This document shows positions 20,553-32,305 of a DNA stretch of 64,000 nt, one piece after another (within the stretch, counting starts at the first letter, position 1; each line of letters begins with the position of its first letter). The DNA comes from Hyaloperonospora brassicae (lineage: Eukaryota; Oomycota; Peronosporomycetes; Peronosporales; Peronosporaceae). The stretch spans positions 7,501-71,500 of the forward strand of contig CANTFL010000478.1 in NCBI GenBank assembly GCA_947650285.1, read 5' to 3'. Below the pieces are notes generated by a model, which saw only the letters and a list, made by a program, of their open reading frames with translations, ran no database searches and was not told where the DNA came from. The position numbers and the translations under genes are program-made.

Positions 20553-21992
20553 AAAATACTAAGTTAAAAATGAAGACGCGTTCAAAGCCATCGTAACGTT
20601 ATGATATTCGCTTCAACGCAAGCACGCCGTGGAATACAGAGATACACAAAAGTAATATTGATTGCACTTATGCAAAGCGATAAAGAAAAGTAAGTATATC
20701 CAGTGTTTACTAATTTCATTCTTCAACCCCACAATATGCATGTCACCAGCACTGCAACTGGACGAGGTAAAGTTGCACATGGCGTAAATCTAGTTCATCC
20801 GTCGTCACGTATGGTCCGCGTGGCGTCTACATCTCCTGGTCCCACATGACACTTGTATCCCCTCATCCAATCTGTCAAGACGTCACGTATAAGCGAATCA
20901 GGCGAGGTCGGAACTTGACCATAACAAGTCTTGCATTTGAGCCTCATATATTAGAGGTCGTGTTGGAAACAATATAGTTTAAAATGTAGCAAATGTTCCG
21001 TAACAGAAGTTCGAACAGAAAAAGCCTGCATGTTGCAGACGGTGGATCTCAGCATTGCGTTCTTTGCCGGAACAAACTAATGAGCACGAACCCAGCTCTG
21101 GGTAGGTATATCATCTCGCAGTGAGACGGAGGTCGAACGGACAAGCTCTAAGAGATCGAAGTTTGTAAAGAGTGATCGGTGATCATCATCTTTATTGTCT
21201 AATTGTACGTAGATGCCAGTTCATGGACAGCGATGGGGCATCGTGATATCGTAATAGGATATAGTGAAGCACGTCGCTGTCATCCGTAACCCTATGCATT
21301 TGTTTTTTGTCATCATGCTAGCAGAAGCTGACCACTGAACCCAACATGTATGCCATCGATGCCCAGTAAAAACAATAGCTGTACATAATATTACTATTGC
21401 GCCGAACGTTATTATTTTCACATTCACTAATTGTCGGATCATATTTGATTATAGCACCCATTTGCTGTAACAGATCACACATAATTGATCGCTCCGGAGA
21501 ACGACATGCACAAATTTGTGTCGAAGCATTGGCCAAATTGTAGAAATATGCGAGTAGATAGACCGATTGCGCGTCCACACGTAGACTTCTAGATACGAAA
21601 ATCGCGCAAAAAATGGATTGTGCAGACAGCAAATCTGTGCAGTACGAAAAGTAGTAATTATCGACGTTGTGTGCTGCAGCTCTGCGCCTAAACCCCCTGT
21701 CAATAGCTGCAATACAATGGCGTGAAACAACGCTACACTTTGTCACCTCCTATTACTCTCTCACTGGCTCACATCACCATATATAGCAACATAGAAGCAT
21801 TATACCTCATATTACGTGGCAGCAGTAAGCGTGAGACTGTACTTACTCAATGGGGATTGTTGAAGCAGACTCTACCATAAATTGATGAACTACATACGAA
21901 ACATTTACTTTAGAAAGCCTTGCAAAAAGACATTGCTGTGGCTTTATCATTTGAATTGAGACACCACAAAATCCACCCACGTGCTTATATGC
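20553..21992. other. Unassigned spacer
   Basis: Nothing I can support as a gene. Two overlapping minus-strand frames (21318-21746 and 21449-21730) lack convincing starts and motifs. Composition is intermediate between the gypsy elements and the AT-rich blocks. Confidence 0.5.
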
Positions 21993-22208
21993 TGTAACGG
22001 GACACTCTCTAACCTATTACTGGAAGCCCTTGTGCTTACATTAATACGAAGGTCCGTGCTCCCGGAGTCACGTACACTTGAGTGTTGAAGAAGATCGATA
22101 GGGAGAGCTGAGAAAAAGATGCTTTCGGGTCGCGAAAAAGTAAAATCGAATCAATACAGCTAAATAAAGTTAAATGCACTTCCTTTTTGGTTACATTCAC
22201 TCCCCTTA
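21993..22208 (-). repeat. Relict gypsy LTR with polypurine tract
   Basis: On the minus strand TTAAGGGGAGTGAA (22208-22195) is followed by TGTAACC..., ending GTGTCCCGTTACA at 21993. This is the same polypurine-LTR order and terminal sequence as in the three gypsy elements, but the LTR is only about 203 bp and otherwise dissimilar, so it is either an internally deleted or a different family. No coding part remains next to it. Confidence 0.5.
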
Positions 22209-24299
22209 AGGTTACATGTAACCTATTGTAATACAGTTTTCTTATAAGGACTTCAATAAAATCTGGAAATATTTTATATTAAATTTAGAAGGATCGCCAT
22301 TCATTTTCCAAGCTAGTCGAAGCCTTCCTCAAAGCAGCCGCACAACAACGGCCCAACAGCTCTGAAAACACACGAAAAGCCTCGGTAAATATAAGGTTTG
22401 GAACTTTTATCGGGTCGCGATCAACCGGCAATATTATATCAATTCTTCTTGTTAATCTCGCTTGTTGCCCGAAATAGGCTTAAAAACTGAGCCCGCCTTT
22501 TCACGAAGTTGCATTCAATAAGTCGAGGGCTGAAAAGTACACTAAAGCGTCATTACGCGAAGTGTATAAATACTATATGCCCGCCAAGTCAGAACTCACC
22601 TCCGTGCATCGTGTTCAGACCAAACAACGATCATTACGTCACCAACGAGAAACGGACGTGGTATGAACTTGCATCAATACTACCCCCTCGCACAAAAATT
22701 TGATCGCTTAGAACAGGAGATCCATAATGCTCTTGAGATGTCTCGCGAACAGCTCGGCGGCAACTTCTTTGGCTAATTTATAAACTGATAGTCGCTGTCA
22801 AGAACTACATATATACTCGTAAATAATGCAATCCGCTGCTTAGATGGAGCTAACAATCGTGGAACAAACCTCTCGGCTGTCTTGATCCTCAGATAGGAAG
22901 AGATAGTGTTCTGCTGACATCTTGAATTGGAGAAACCACTGACAAACGACATAGTTGGCGCATTAATGGCCTTAAAAAGGCGTACCTTGCTTTGGATGCG
23001 TTAAACAACAGAAATAAAAAGCGCATGAAAAGCGGTCAAAGCGTTCGATTGCTGCCGAACTGCGCAAAACTCATAATTGTATGTCTTCCAGTCCAAGCGC
23101 GTTGCTGCAGCGACACAATGACTAGACATTCCCTTGTTGAGCAGTTGCCATTACAAGCTGATAGATTGAAACAGGAAGGGTACGACCGCAAGCATGCATT
23201 TTTTCAATCGAAGAGTTAACAGCAAGCTAGGGCTTGTTATGTTTTAATTGTTGCAGACCAACTATATCCAGCTATAGAGTCAACGCAGTTGGTAGTATCG
23301 CATTCGGATTCAATTCCATCGACAGATACCATAAAGTTCCAGTCAGATTCCCCACAAGTGATTAATACGCGTCAAAATCCCGCACACCGATGGAAAATAC
23401 AGATGGTTACTCGAAATAGAGAAAACGAGTATAAAGTGCTTCGTCTAGTTGAACGAAGATAAAAAATCGTAATTTTTGTACCTTCGTAGCACACATAGAT
23501 CCACTGCCGTAACTGCAACTTCAACAAATTATTTCTGGCATACCTTGAACTTCTTGCTTCTGCAAAAATCATCTAAATTTACATAGCATATAAGAAAGCA
23601 GATTCATACACACCTTTTGGTGGTCTGTACATCGAAGAACCTCAAATTTATCTCTACAAGCTTTTTATGGGGCTTAATGTAATATCTCAAGGCATTCTTG
23701 GCCTATAAAGGTCAAAAAGTGCTACAGTAGTTATACATGCGCGAAAAACGATCAGTATTCATATAAAATGTGTAAAAATATATAAATTAAGTGATTTACC
23801 ACCTCTCATGGCGATGGCATCTTTAATGTGACATTTTTTTGATGTCGAAACTTAGTCGCTTGTACCCGTTCTATCTGAGAACTACAAAGTGTGGTGATAA
23901 TTTTAATATGCTCCCTTCCTATCACTTTAGCTGCCTCGATATAAAGAGCGGTCTCTTATCAACACCATTGCCACAATGCATAGTTTAAGTTGTTGCAAGG
24001 TAATTCTATAGGAGGTTCATGGATATATGAATTTTATGAAGTGGTGAACAAGTAGGCTGCATCATAAATCTAGAGAGTATCGCGTAAAAGTAACCAAGGA
24101 CTTTAATCGCATGGTTTTAACGAAAGTGAATATAATTAAGAAGAGAGTAAATTTAGCAAATTTTATCATAATGTATACCACCAAACTAAGAATGATTAAA
24201 GATAAGCAACAGCGGAGCGAACATAACAATCCCCATATAATTACTTTTTGCTTGATCAAATTATTATGTCTTAGTATAAGTAGATAAAACTACGATATC
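22209..24299. other. AT-rich spacer
   Basis: No gene, RNA or clear repeat seen. Frames such as 22992-23219 are short and featureless. Confidence 0.5.
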
Positions 24300-24540
24300 C
24301 CATGTTATTTCTCGCTTACCACCCATTGCTCGGGTCTAGCAGCGATTGGTGCTTAATTTGGCTAAAATTTGTATCTAAGTGAACTTATAATTAGTTCGGG
24401 CTTAGGTATTCCCCTTTAAGTGATATTCCATCAGTATTTCTAAATCCAGGAAATATTGAGTAATATTAACAACTAAGATAATATAATTCACCTTGATATT
24501 TATATGGTGTCAATGACATGTGCAGGGCTCACGTATTACA
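24300..24540 (-). repeat. Decayed gypsy LTR fragment
   Basis: Contains cttaccacccattgctcggg and ctagcagcgattggtg, matching the conserved LTR core (caccactcattgcgcgcg, gcggcgattggtg), and ends ggctcacgtattaca, like the LTR end ...cacctcgttaca of the solo LTR at 42126. The other end is not traceable. Confidence 0.6.
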
Positions 24541-26679
24541 TAAGCGGCAAGTATACACAACTTCACTGCATCACATGCATTTCAGTTTGGTATGCGCTTA
24601 ACCTACGATTTATGAAAGCTTTGAGCAAAATGCAAGGTCTTGAAAATCTTGTTTCCTTATCATGAAGTTATGACGAAAGGTTGCATTTTCAAGATGAAGT
24701 ATATCTTAATATCTGCTCTAACATTATTACGAGCAAGTTAACATATAGCACTTCAACTCATCGAGTGTATACATCGATCTTACTTAGAAACATAGCTGCG
24801 AGCAGTAGAATGCAGTCGTGCAGATTACTATAAATGTGAGCTAGTTATCCATACTCTTACCTGTCGAAGATTGTGCGGGATTTCATGTAAAGACAAGCCC
24901 AGTATTGGTCTACTTTCAATTGTTAGAACAATAATTGTTTACAAGGTGAAGGGTATTGGATAGGGAGGTTAAATATATATCTGCCCGCAGGACAGGAGAG
25001 AGTGGTTGAGAAAACATCATACTCGTCACTTTAGGATATGACTTGAACAACAGACAGTGCAACTTATCAGTGACAATGGCGTCATGAGACCTTATTAACT
25101 CAAAAAAAGCATGTGAGCCAATTTTCTATGGTAATCAATAGATAAAAACGTTTTGTTTATACATGACTACACCCTCCTTACAACTCTTTATAATTCTTGT
25201 CATAAATTATGCTAGTACCGAGTGGTGAACACCGCATATGAAGAAAACACATGGAGGATCAAATCATATGTTATATCCTAGACCAAGGCAACGTAAGATA
25301 AAATTAATTTTTATTTAATTTATCACACATGTGTATCGATCAGTTGGTGTGGCAACTGAAATTATGTTCTTTAAGGGGTGTTTACCATCTGTTTCGTATT
25401 AAAAAAACTCATTTATCCTTAATTTTTATGCTTAAGCATACTATCCGACGATTCTCGTTTTATTATGTTGTCACAAAGATCGCAATGTACCTTTTCATAT
25501 GCATTTACGTTATTGTTTACGTATTATATCCTGCTTAGGGGTTTTGACAACATTAGCAGTCTTTTAGATAAAGAGTAACAAGAAGATGCTAGTTTTCCTT
25601 TTTTCAGTACGATTTTGTCGTACGTGTGGTCATCATGAAGGCGAGATGGAATTCACGTAGCATCTAGACGAAGCCTTTTATTAATTGTTTTATAGCTAAG
25701 AAATGTCAAGGCACGAGTATCGGCATGTTGCACGATAACGAAAGCAAAAACAGTAAAGTCTAAATCTATTTCTGCTTACAATATTCGCTATATTATGTAA
25801 AGGTATTGCGTAACCCCTCAAGTGTGTATCATATTGTGAAGTGGGTCCAATAACAACTTTTTTTAAGTCCGTTTAGAAGTATAAGGTCTAATCATAAAAG
25901 CTACGCAATTCTCCAATATTAATGTACCCTTCTTGTTTTTTCGAATGAATAGCGTAGCCACTTGAACTTGCTATACGCGATGTCATTTGTTCATGTACGG
26001 CCAAAATTAATGTAAAGAAAGACCAGCAGTGAAATAACCTTGTGAAAATATATGAAACAATATGCTATCATTTTTGAAGAACACGGGCCTTTTGCCTAGT
26101 TGACATGGATGAATGTTTCAGCACTTATTACATTCAGTTTATGTACTGCAGAAGCGGAAGATGAGATATACCCAGGCCTCTTTATATACGGACATTTGAA
26201 GTATTCACAGATTTGACGCCGCAAAATCTGTTTCTTGCAAGCCGTATATAACCTGGTTTTGAAATGGATTAGAAACATAGATAGATTGTGATTGGGACAT
26301 CGTTTGGAGTAATGGGCGAGTGGGCGAGTCCGTAAAAATGTGTGAGAAAAAAGCTAATGGATAAGAGAAACGGACCCAAGATTGACTCCTCTACTATCTA
26401 AAAAGACCCCCATCCTCGCGACTAACAGCAAAACCAAGCCCAAAGCCCTGGTACCCGCAACAAACCTAGGTGTAAATTGGTACATATCAAATCTCCTCGA
26501 AGAAAATCTAGAGACTCCCTTTCAGAATGACCATTCTCTAAAATATGGTGTGTGAGTCTCTCAGATGAGCACCAGGGACCGCACTGTTGTCTCAGTGGAA
26601 TGTCGTTTCTGTATTCACTTCAGTCGCTAGAGCAGATCAGGATCGAAACGTGCGAGAACTACCAAGACGAATAATTACT
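24541..26679. other. AT-rich spacer
   Basis: No supportable gene. Short hydrophobic frames (for example 25329-25538) look like by-products of AT-rich sequence. Confidence 0.5.
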
Positions 26680-28630
26680 CGGCCCCATTCCGAATCGACA
26701 ACTATATGCAGCACCTGAAATAACAGCACCCCAAAAGGTGGAAGGAGTACCAAGTCCTCTTTAAAGGAAGTTAATAAAGGCTACTTTGGAAATGTCCAGC
26801 ACGTGAGGCACATCTTACATTCCTTTTTGGATCTCAGCAGGTGCCGAGGCAGCACACAATCAATGCGATAATTGTCAAAAAAAAAACCATAGGAGACATG
26901 CTTTGAATTCCAGATAAAGGTAACGGAGAAAGCTACACAAAGAAGACGCAGCCGTTCTTTGACATTGATGACAAGTCTGAAGACCTTGAAGATGAAGAAG
27001 GTGTCGCCCGCAACCGTATTGATATCAAGAATTCCCTGTAATTTGACCTTGCTACTGGATATTTGGCAGCTGCATTCACGTTTCGACAGAGTTATCGTAT
27101 TTTGCTGGAAATGAAGGAATTGACAGGATTGGCTTCGACTGGATGTGCCATTGACGCAACCGTAGTCAAGTATGCTCGGTTTTCTGTTGCCAACGATTTA
27201 CAAAAGATTGCAGTGCTGTTAGAGCAGTCTTGGACGCTCTCTATTACACTGGATATGTCGACACGGATGAGTACTTCGTATCTCGGCACCCGTCTCCATT
27301 TACATCTTTTTAGTATGGCATTTTCAACGTTCATTTTTTAAGATTCCAGTGAAAAAACGACACACTGGCGAGGTCATATTCTTGACTGATTGTGAAGCGC
27401 TCGACGCTGTGCTGCCTCAATGGCGTGACATCATCATTGGCACCTATTCAGATTGCATAACAATGTCAGGCCGATTCAGCGGTTGTCACCAAATTCCAAA
27501 ATGCTGCAAAGCCTGGTCCTATTCGAGTTTGGTGTAGCGCGCACCAGCTGGACATCGTATTACAAGACGTGTACGTCCATTTAGGTAATGACAATTTCCA
27601 CGGATTGGTGACCTCCAAAACATCCAACCTATGTCGAAAGCAGAACCTGATGAGCTAAATGAAGACGGCTTGCCCAAAACTCGCTACCTTCCGTTAGGAG
27701 TCTATGCGCAAAGTCGGTGGCTGTTTCAAGGCCAAACATGTCCGTGTTTGTGCCAACTTTGCGGAAAGGAACCCGGTGTGCACGCCATCCTAGCGTTGAA
27801 GGATTTACATCATGATTGCTGAAGCCTTTGCAGCACGCGTGGTGGTGACATTCAAGCAGCTTTAAGGACACTCTGTCACGTTGTCACTGCAGCGAAAACA
27901 TTTGAAGAGTTTGATGTTGTTCTTAATTGAAGGCGTCGGCGCCAAAGGCTCATTCCTGGCAGATGATGGTGAGGCGGACACACTGTACCCTAACGAATGG
28001 CATGTATGGACTTTCAAAAACTTTGCTGCTAGACTTGTCGAAGTGAAGATTATCATTGATTGAAAAGTTTCATTTGTGTATAAGATCCTTGCTTCCATGG
28101 ATGATGTAGAAATAAGAGATGTTGTAAAATCGTTGCGGATCTGTTGATTAGTCCTAACAACGGTATTGATGAGATTGTGGCTGAGCGAAATCCCAAAATA
28201 CAGGCGCAAATTTATAGGACTCCAAGCTTTTACCCGTCGCACCTCAAGACCTGGTTTATGTTCGCAACTTTAAATTCAGTGCGATCGTGAGGAGCCATAA
28301 GGAGCGCCTTCTGGTGCGTTAAAATCGAAGAGATCGATTTGATTGAGCCGGAGAACGGCAAACTGTTGAATGCCGTGAGATGTGAACCTGCTCCCATGTC
28401 GACATTGTACTCCTTCAAGGAGATTGTACTTTCGATGAATCATGAGGTGTTGTTAAATACAGGTTCAAGTACCCTCAACGGTTCTGTGGTGGAGTTGCTA
28501 CTGTTTTCCCGGCACAAGTCAAGTTATTCATGATTTTTGATTCCAAAGGAAGCCAAAGACGGTTTTTGCATCAATGACACACAAAATTCTTTCGAGGGAG
28601 TGTTGCATTGCAAGCAAATATAAAGGCTGA
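26680..28630 (+). pseudogene. hAT-like transposase, heavily broken
   Basis: Consecutive fragments in shifting frames read as one protein: an N-terminal piece around 26700-26870 with scattered stops, an acidic FFDIDDKSEDLEDEEG, FRQSYRILLEMKELTGLAS (27080-27135), SWTLSITLDMSTRMSTSYL, RHTGEVIFLTD, CSAHQLDIVLQDVYVH near 27537-27575, and near 28575-28620 FEGVLHCKQ, like the hAT dimerisation end. This order (Asp-bearing central strand, CxxH-type box, C-terminal block) fits the hAT-superfamily transposase-like proteins common in oomycetes. Many stops and frameshifts; no terminal inverted repeats identified. Family assignment rests on remembered resemblance. Confidence 0.55.
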
Positions 28631-30526
28631 GCCTCATTGCCGGTTTTTGAGCTAAATTAACAGTAATCCGTTTATATTATTTTGGTCAAGCCGTAAATAA
28701 GCTATTTATGTAATTACGGTTGAATCCGTACATAAAGAGGCCTGCATGTACCCCAAAACATTGTGGTTGAGGTATATAACTATTTAAAGCACAACTTTTT
28801 GCGTTGGATGTAGCGATATATTTGACTTAACAAGTACAATTTATTGTCATTCGTAATACATTTTCATCTCATGACTTGCGATATTGCACGATGCAAAGGG
28901 TAAGCTAGTGGCTTGCACCATCGCTAAACACGCCCATAGTTTGCGTATGTGCGATTGTAGCGATTCATTTTTCTTTTCTTGCTGCCGAGGGGACAAATAA
29001 GGGGTAAAAATTGATCGTGCGAGGCTCAGGGTGGTATACCATATCGACGAGCCAAAGTTCGATGTCAAGCCAAGAATTTTTTGCAACCTATAAATGCAAA
29101 ACGCTCGAGAGGCAATAGGTAGTATCTGATTCACGCAAAAGGACTTATTTGCCCAGCTTTGTGTTACATCTAATTATGTATTATGGAAATATTTTGTGCT
29201 GAGCTGATCGAAGGAAGGCTAAAAGGACCACATCGTTTGATAGTCTGAGGATAAAATTCTTGCAGTCTCTCATAGGCACTTCACCGACAGCGATTATCAT
29301 TGTCGAGCGATAGCGTCAGCCGTACTTCTTCGTCTTGTGTTATATACATCCCACGTGTGCATCCATGATAACATGGTCAACATTGACTACGACATGTGAC
29401 AAGATAACACTCGCAGTAATTACCGCTCGCCGTTTCAAGAACTTATAAGCAGTGCATCCTGCAGTCCACGGCTTTTGCTGCTACCAAACGTGCAAGAATA
29501 AGAAGTAGAAAAACTGTCTGAATATATGTAGTAAGAGATTGGAAGCACGCACAAACTTGTATATCTTGCTCACGCTTTGTGCGATGTTAAGTCGACAAGG
29601 TGTCTTGGCAATGATGTGCGCGAACAATAATTAACCATTAAGTGTAAACGGTTTAAACAGCTCTCATACTTTCCAAATGACCTGACATTTTTCGTTCCTA
29701 AATTTGCTTTGTTAAACCCTATATTTTCTTTGTCAGTTCTACGCAATCCTCATCTTCACTCAAGTAAATCCCAAACTATTACACACAATAAATGCATGTC
29801 GAAATACGTAGCTTTAGGCCGTGCGCATACAATACTAATTTGGGGCAATCTTTGCGACAGTTTTTTCTATATAAAGGTTTTGATCTTTGTAAATCTGTGA
29901 TGGTAGTCAGCGGACAATTATTTACTGTTTGAAATATCTATGACACAAAAATGCTGGATTAGGGTGATCATGCACAACAAAAATAGCTATCATGTTGTTG
30001 TCAAAGGCTGGACTTACACTATAAGGAATGTTAAAAAGTATGGCTTACATTTCATTTGCTCCTTTTATAATCAGGGATGTCTATATTGATAAACGCAAGC
30101 GGTTCTCTTGTAGCCAATACTTTTTACGTAGTTTAAGACCAGCAGCGGCGCCAATGTTATTGATTTTTTACAACTAAGAAATCCAATCTACAATCAACAC
30201 CGATTCCGAGTAGCTTCATGCAATCGTTTCCCTTCTCTCGTAGACTTGAGGATAGCTAGTTGGCCGTTTATGCTGCTAATGCATTTTATTCATTTAGTAA
30301 TGCCGCTATATGACAATTTATTACCAGCTTTATGCTCTGGTTCCATGATTATAACGATTCATTGCCAACATTGTCAACAAATGCTTAAGCAAGCACTGAG
30401 CGTCACCCTGATACATATGTTAGAGGTTGGCCGCCTAGTGTGTTCCTTGCACAATCAGTCGCCGGGATATATTGGTTTAATTGTATGTATAATGTAAACA
30501 CACAGTAAAACAAAAGATTTGTATAA
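28631..30526. other. AT-rich spacer
   Basis: No gene I can support. Small frames (28847-29134 minus, 30246-30497 plus) have no motif. Confidence 0.5.
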
Positions 30527-30650
30527 AAACGCGTGCGAGACGCGTTACGGCCTTCCGCCAGGGCTTCGTCAGCAGCTTATCAAAATACAAGTGAAAACTA
30601 CCCAGTCTATACCTTTGTTGTAGCGTGTAGAACACTTGATGTATGACCTA
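30527..30650. repeat. Dispersed repeat, copy A
   Basis: aacgcgtgcgagacgcgtta... through aaaactaccca-tctata-ctttgttg aligns with 53225-53350 over about 100 bp with frequent substitutions. The class is unknown; it could be the end of an LTR or a short interspersed element. Confidence 0.45.
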
Positions 30651-30890
30651 GTGTAGGTTACATATCTGGACTTAATGCATGTGCAGCTTGCACTTCCAAC
30701 AATTTACCCCAATCCGTGGAAGTTAGACAGCTCCATGTTGTTTATAGAATGAGACCCTGGTGGCAAGCTGAGCCCAGCATGCACACGTGAAAGAAAAATG
30801 CTGAATTCGTAACTACGTTATCATTTACTTAACCTCCTACCTCGTAAAAGTGTTTCAGACTTAGATGGTCTGTCAAGCTAAACAAACGCA

Positions 30891-31925
30891 CTACTTGATC
30901 CCCTCAACGAATTTGGATATCGTCTCCATGTTCTTCGAATCGAACGCGCTCTTCGCCTTCTGCTCGTAACCTTTTCCACGTGCGTGATACAAGGTGTAGG
31001 CTTCGAATGTGCGAAACTCGACACTGTTCCAGCCCAATTGGATTACCGATAAAATTCCAGGATGTCCACGCGCTAACAAAGTTGACATTGAAGCCGGCGT
31101 CTTTTTCAACGTTTTATACAAGTGATGAAATAGAGCATTTTGCAACAGCTGAGCAAACGTGCTGGGACTACTCTCAAGATGCTCTTGAATGTAGATGCCG
31201 TACAGCCGCTTTGGCATAAACGAACAAAAATGTAGGTAGTTATCCAACGCCAACTTTAAGGAGTACTTTTGAGGGGTACCCACCAAATTCCAATACGAGG
31301 CAGCGTAATTAAACCATACGTCCAATCCATTCTCCCAATCTTTCACAGATTCAAAAACGTCGTTGGGACTCGTCTCCCGTTCCAGCCACATCTTTGTGAG
31401 TGTCTTAGTCGCTTCCGCATTGTTCTTGCAGATCAAGTTCTGAATGTAATGAGTGCGACTCTTCATGTCGCCGGGGCGGTCAAGAAGCCATAGACTGAAC
31501 TGTAGCATGTCTTTGTTCGCATTAGAGCGCGACAAGCGTTTTACCTCTTCCGGGTCAAACCAATCGCCTTGTTCCTTAGTATGAGTGTGGATCATCTCAA
31601 GCCACTTGTCAAAGCCATGAGCCTTGTCATCTATCACCATGAGAGATGCTTGGGTGGAGGACGACTCTGTTCTGCGAATCGCCGACGCCAGTTCTTCAGC
31701 CTCCCGTACTACCAATAAGTCCGGGTTTCCACCAACTCTCTCCTCGTTGCCGTGCTCAGCGAGTGGGCGCTTGTCGTCAGCGACACCGTGAAGCTTTGGC
31801 ACAATATTTGACGTGAGTGTAGTTGCCTTCAAACGGGGCGTGCTGCTCAGGTCTATAGCAGCGACATCGAGCGAGATATCGGCCACAAATACGAAGATCA
31901 AGAACGCGAGGCGGCGTGCACGCAT
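30891..31925 (-). CDS. RXLR-like secreted effector
   Basis: 344-aa intact ORF. I chose the ATG at 31925 because it opens a classical signal peptide (MRARRLAFLIFVFVADIS, cleavage expected after about residue 22, VAA); the frame extends upstream only without ATG. A translocation-like motif follows at the usual distance: RPLA at 53-56 and EER at 61-63 with acidic spacing, so the last Arg of RXLR is Ala. The remaining 280 residues are predicted helical and Trp/Tyr-rich (W108, W122, W146, W180, W197, W204, W212, W299), suggesting WY-type helical repeats. Such proteins are secreted and act in host plant cells; the target is unknown. A putative initiator TCATTGTGCA lies about 30-40 bp upstream. A repeat-bearing insertion lies about 380 bp upstream. 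Confidence 0.82.
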   Translation of the reverse strand: MRARRLAFLIFVFVADISLDVAAIDLSSTPRLKATTLTSNIVPKLHGVADDKRPLAEHGNEERVGGNPDLLVVREAEELASAIRRTESSSTQASLMVIDDKAHGFDKWLEMIHTHTKEQGDWFDPEEVKRLSRSNANKDMLQFSLWLLDRPGDMKSRTHYIQNLICKNNAEATKTLTKMWLERETSPNDVFESVKDWENGLDVWFNYAASYWNLVGTPQKYSLKLALDNYLHFCSFMPKRLYGIYIQEHLESSPSTFAQLLQNALFHHLYKTLKKTPASMSTLLARGHPGILSVIQLGWNSVEFRTFEAYTLYHARGKGYEQKAKSAFDSKNMETISKFVEGIK

Positions 31926-31956
31926 CTTGATGGCGCTTGTTGCTCGCCGGGTAGAT

Positions 31957-31966
31957 TGCACAATGA
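31957..31966 (-). promoter_or_regulatory. Candidate oomycete initiator for the effector
   Basis: On the minus strand TCATTGTGCA, close to the oomycete core initiator YCATTYBNCA with one mismatch, 32-41 bp before the chosen ATG. The match is short, so confidence is low. Confidence 0.3.
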
Positions 31967-32305
31967 GAAACGTTTTCGTGACCGCTTCTACGGCATTTAC
32001 AAATACTGGTAGTAGGTACAAGCCCGAAAGAACGACACTGGACTCAAGATCAGCTTTTGTTCAAGAGATAAAAGGGGGTAATCTCAAATGTGGACAGCCT
32101 TTCCCTTCGTGAGGCGGCTTTTTACACGGCCACGCACTCTCGGAGATGACGCACGGGTATGCGCACACCGATGTTTGAGACATGGTTCCTCAGTACGGTA
32201 TTGTACACACATGGGACATATTACGAAGACGCCAGGAGAGACAGTCGGTAAAATCGCCGTCGGGCCAATACTTTACAACATACCTCTCTTGGCTGGCACT
32301 CTCGT

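Noticed and set aside
31926..32021. Upstream extension of the effector frame by 32 codons.
   Set aside because: It would start at TTG and would hide the signal peptide; the ATG at 31925 fits a secreted protein.
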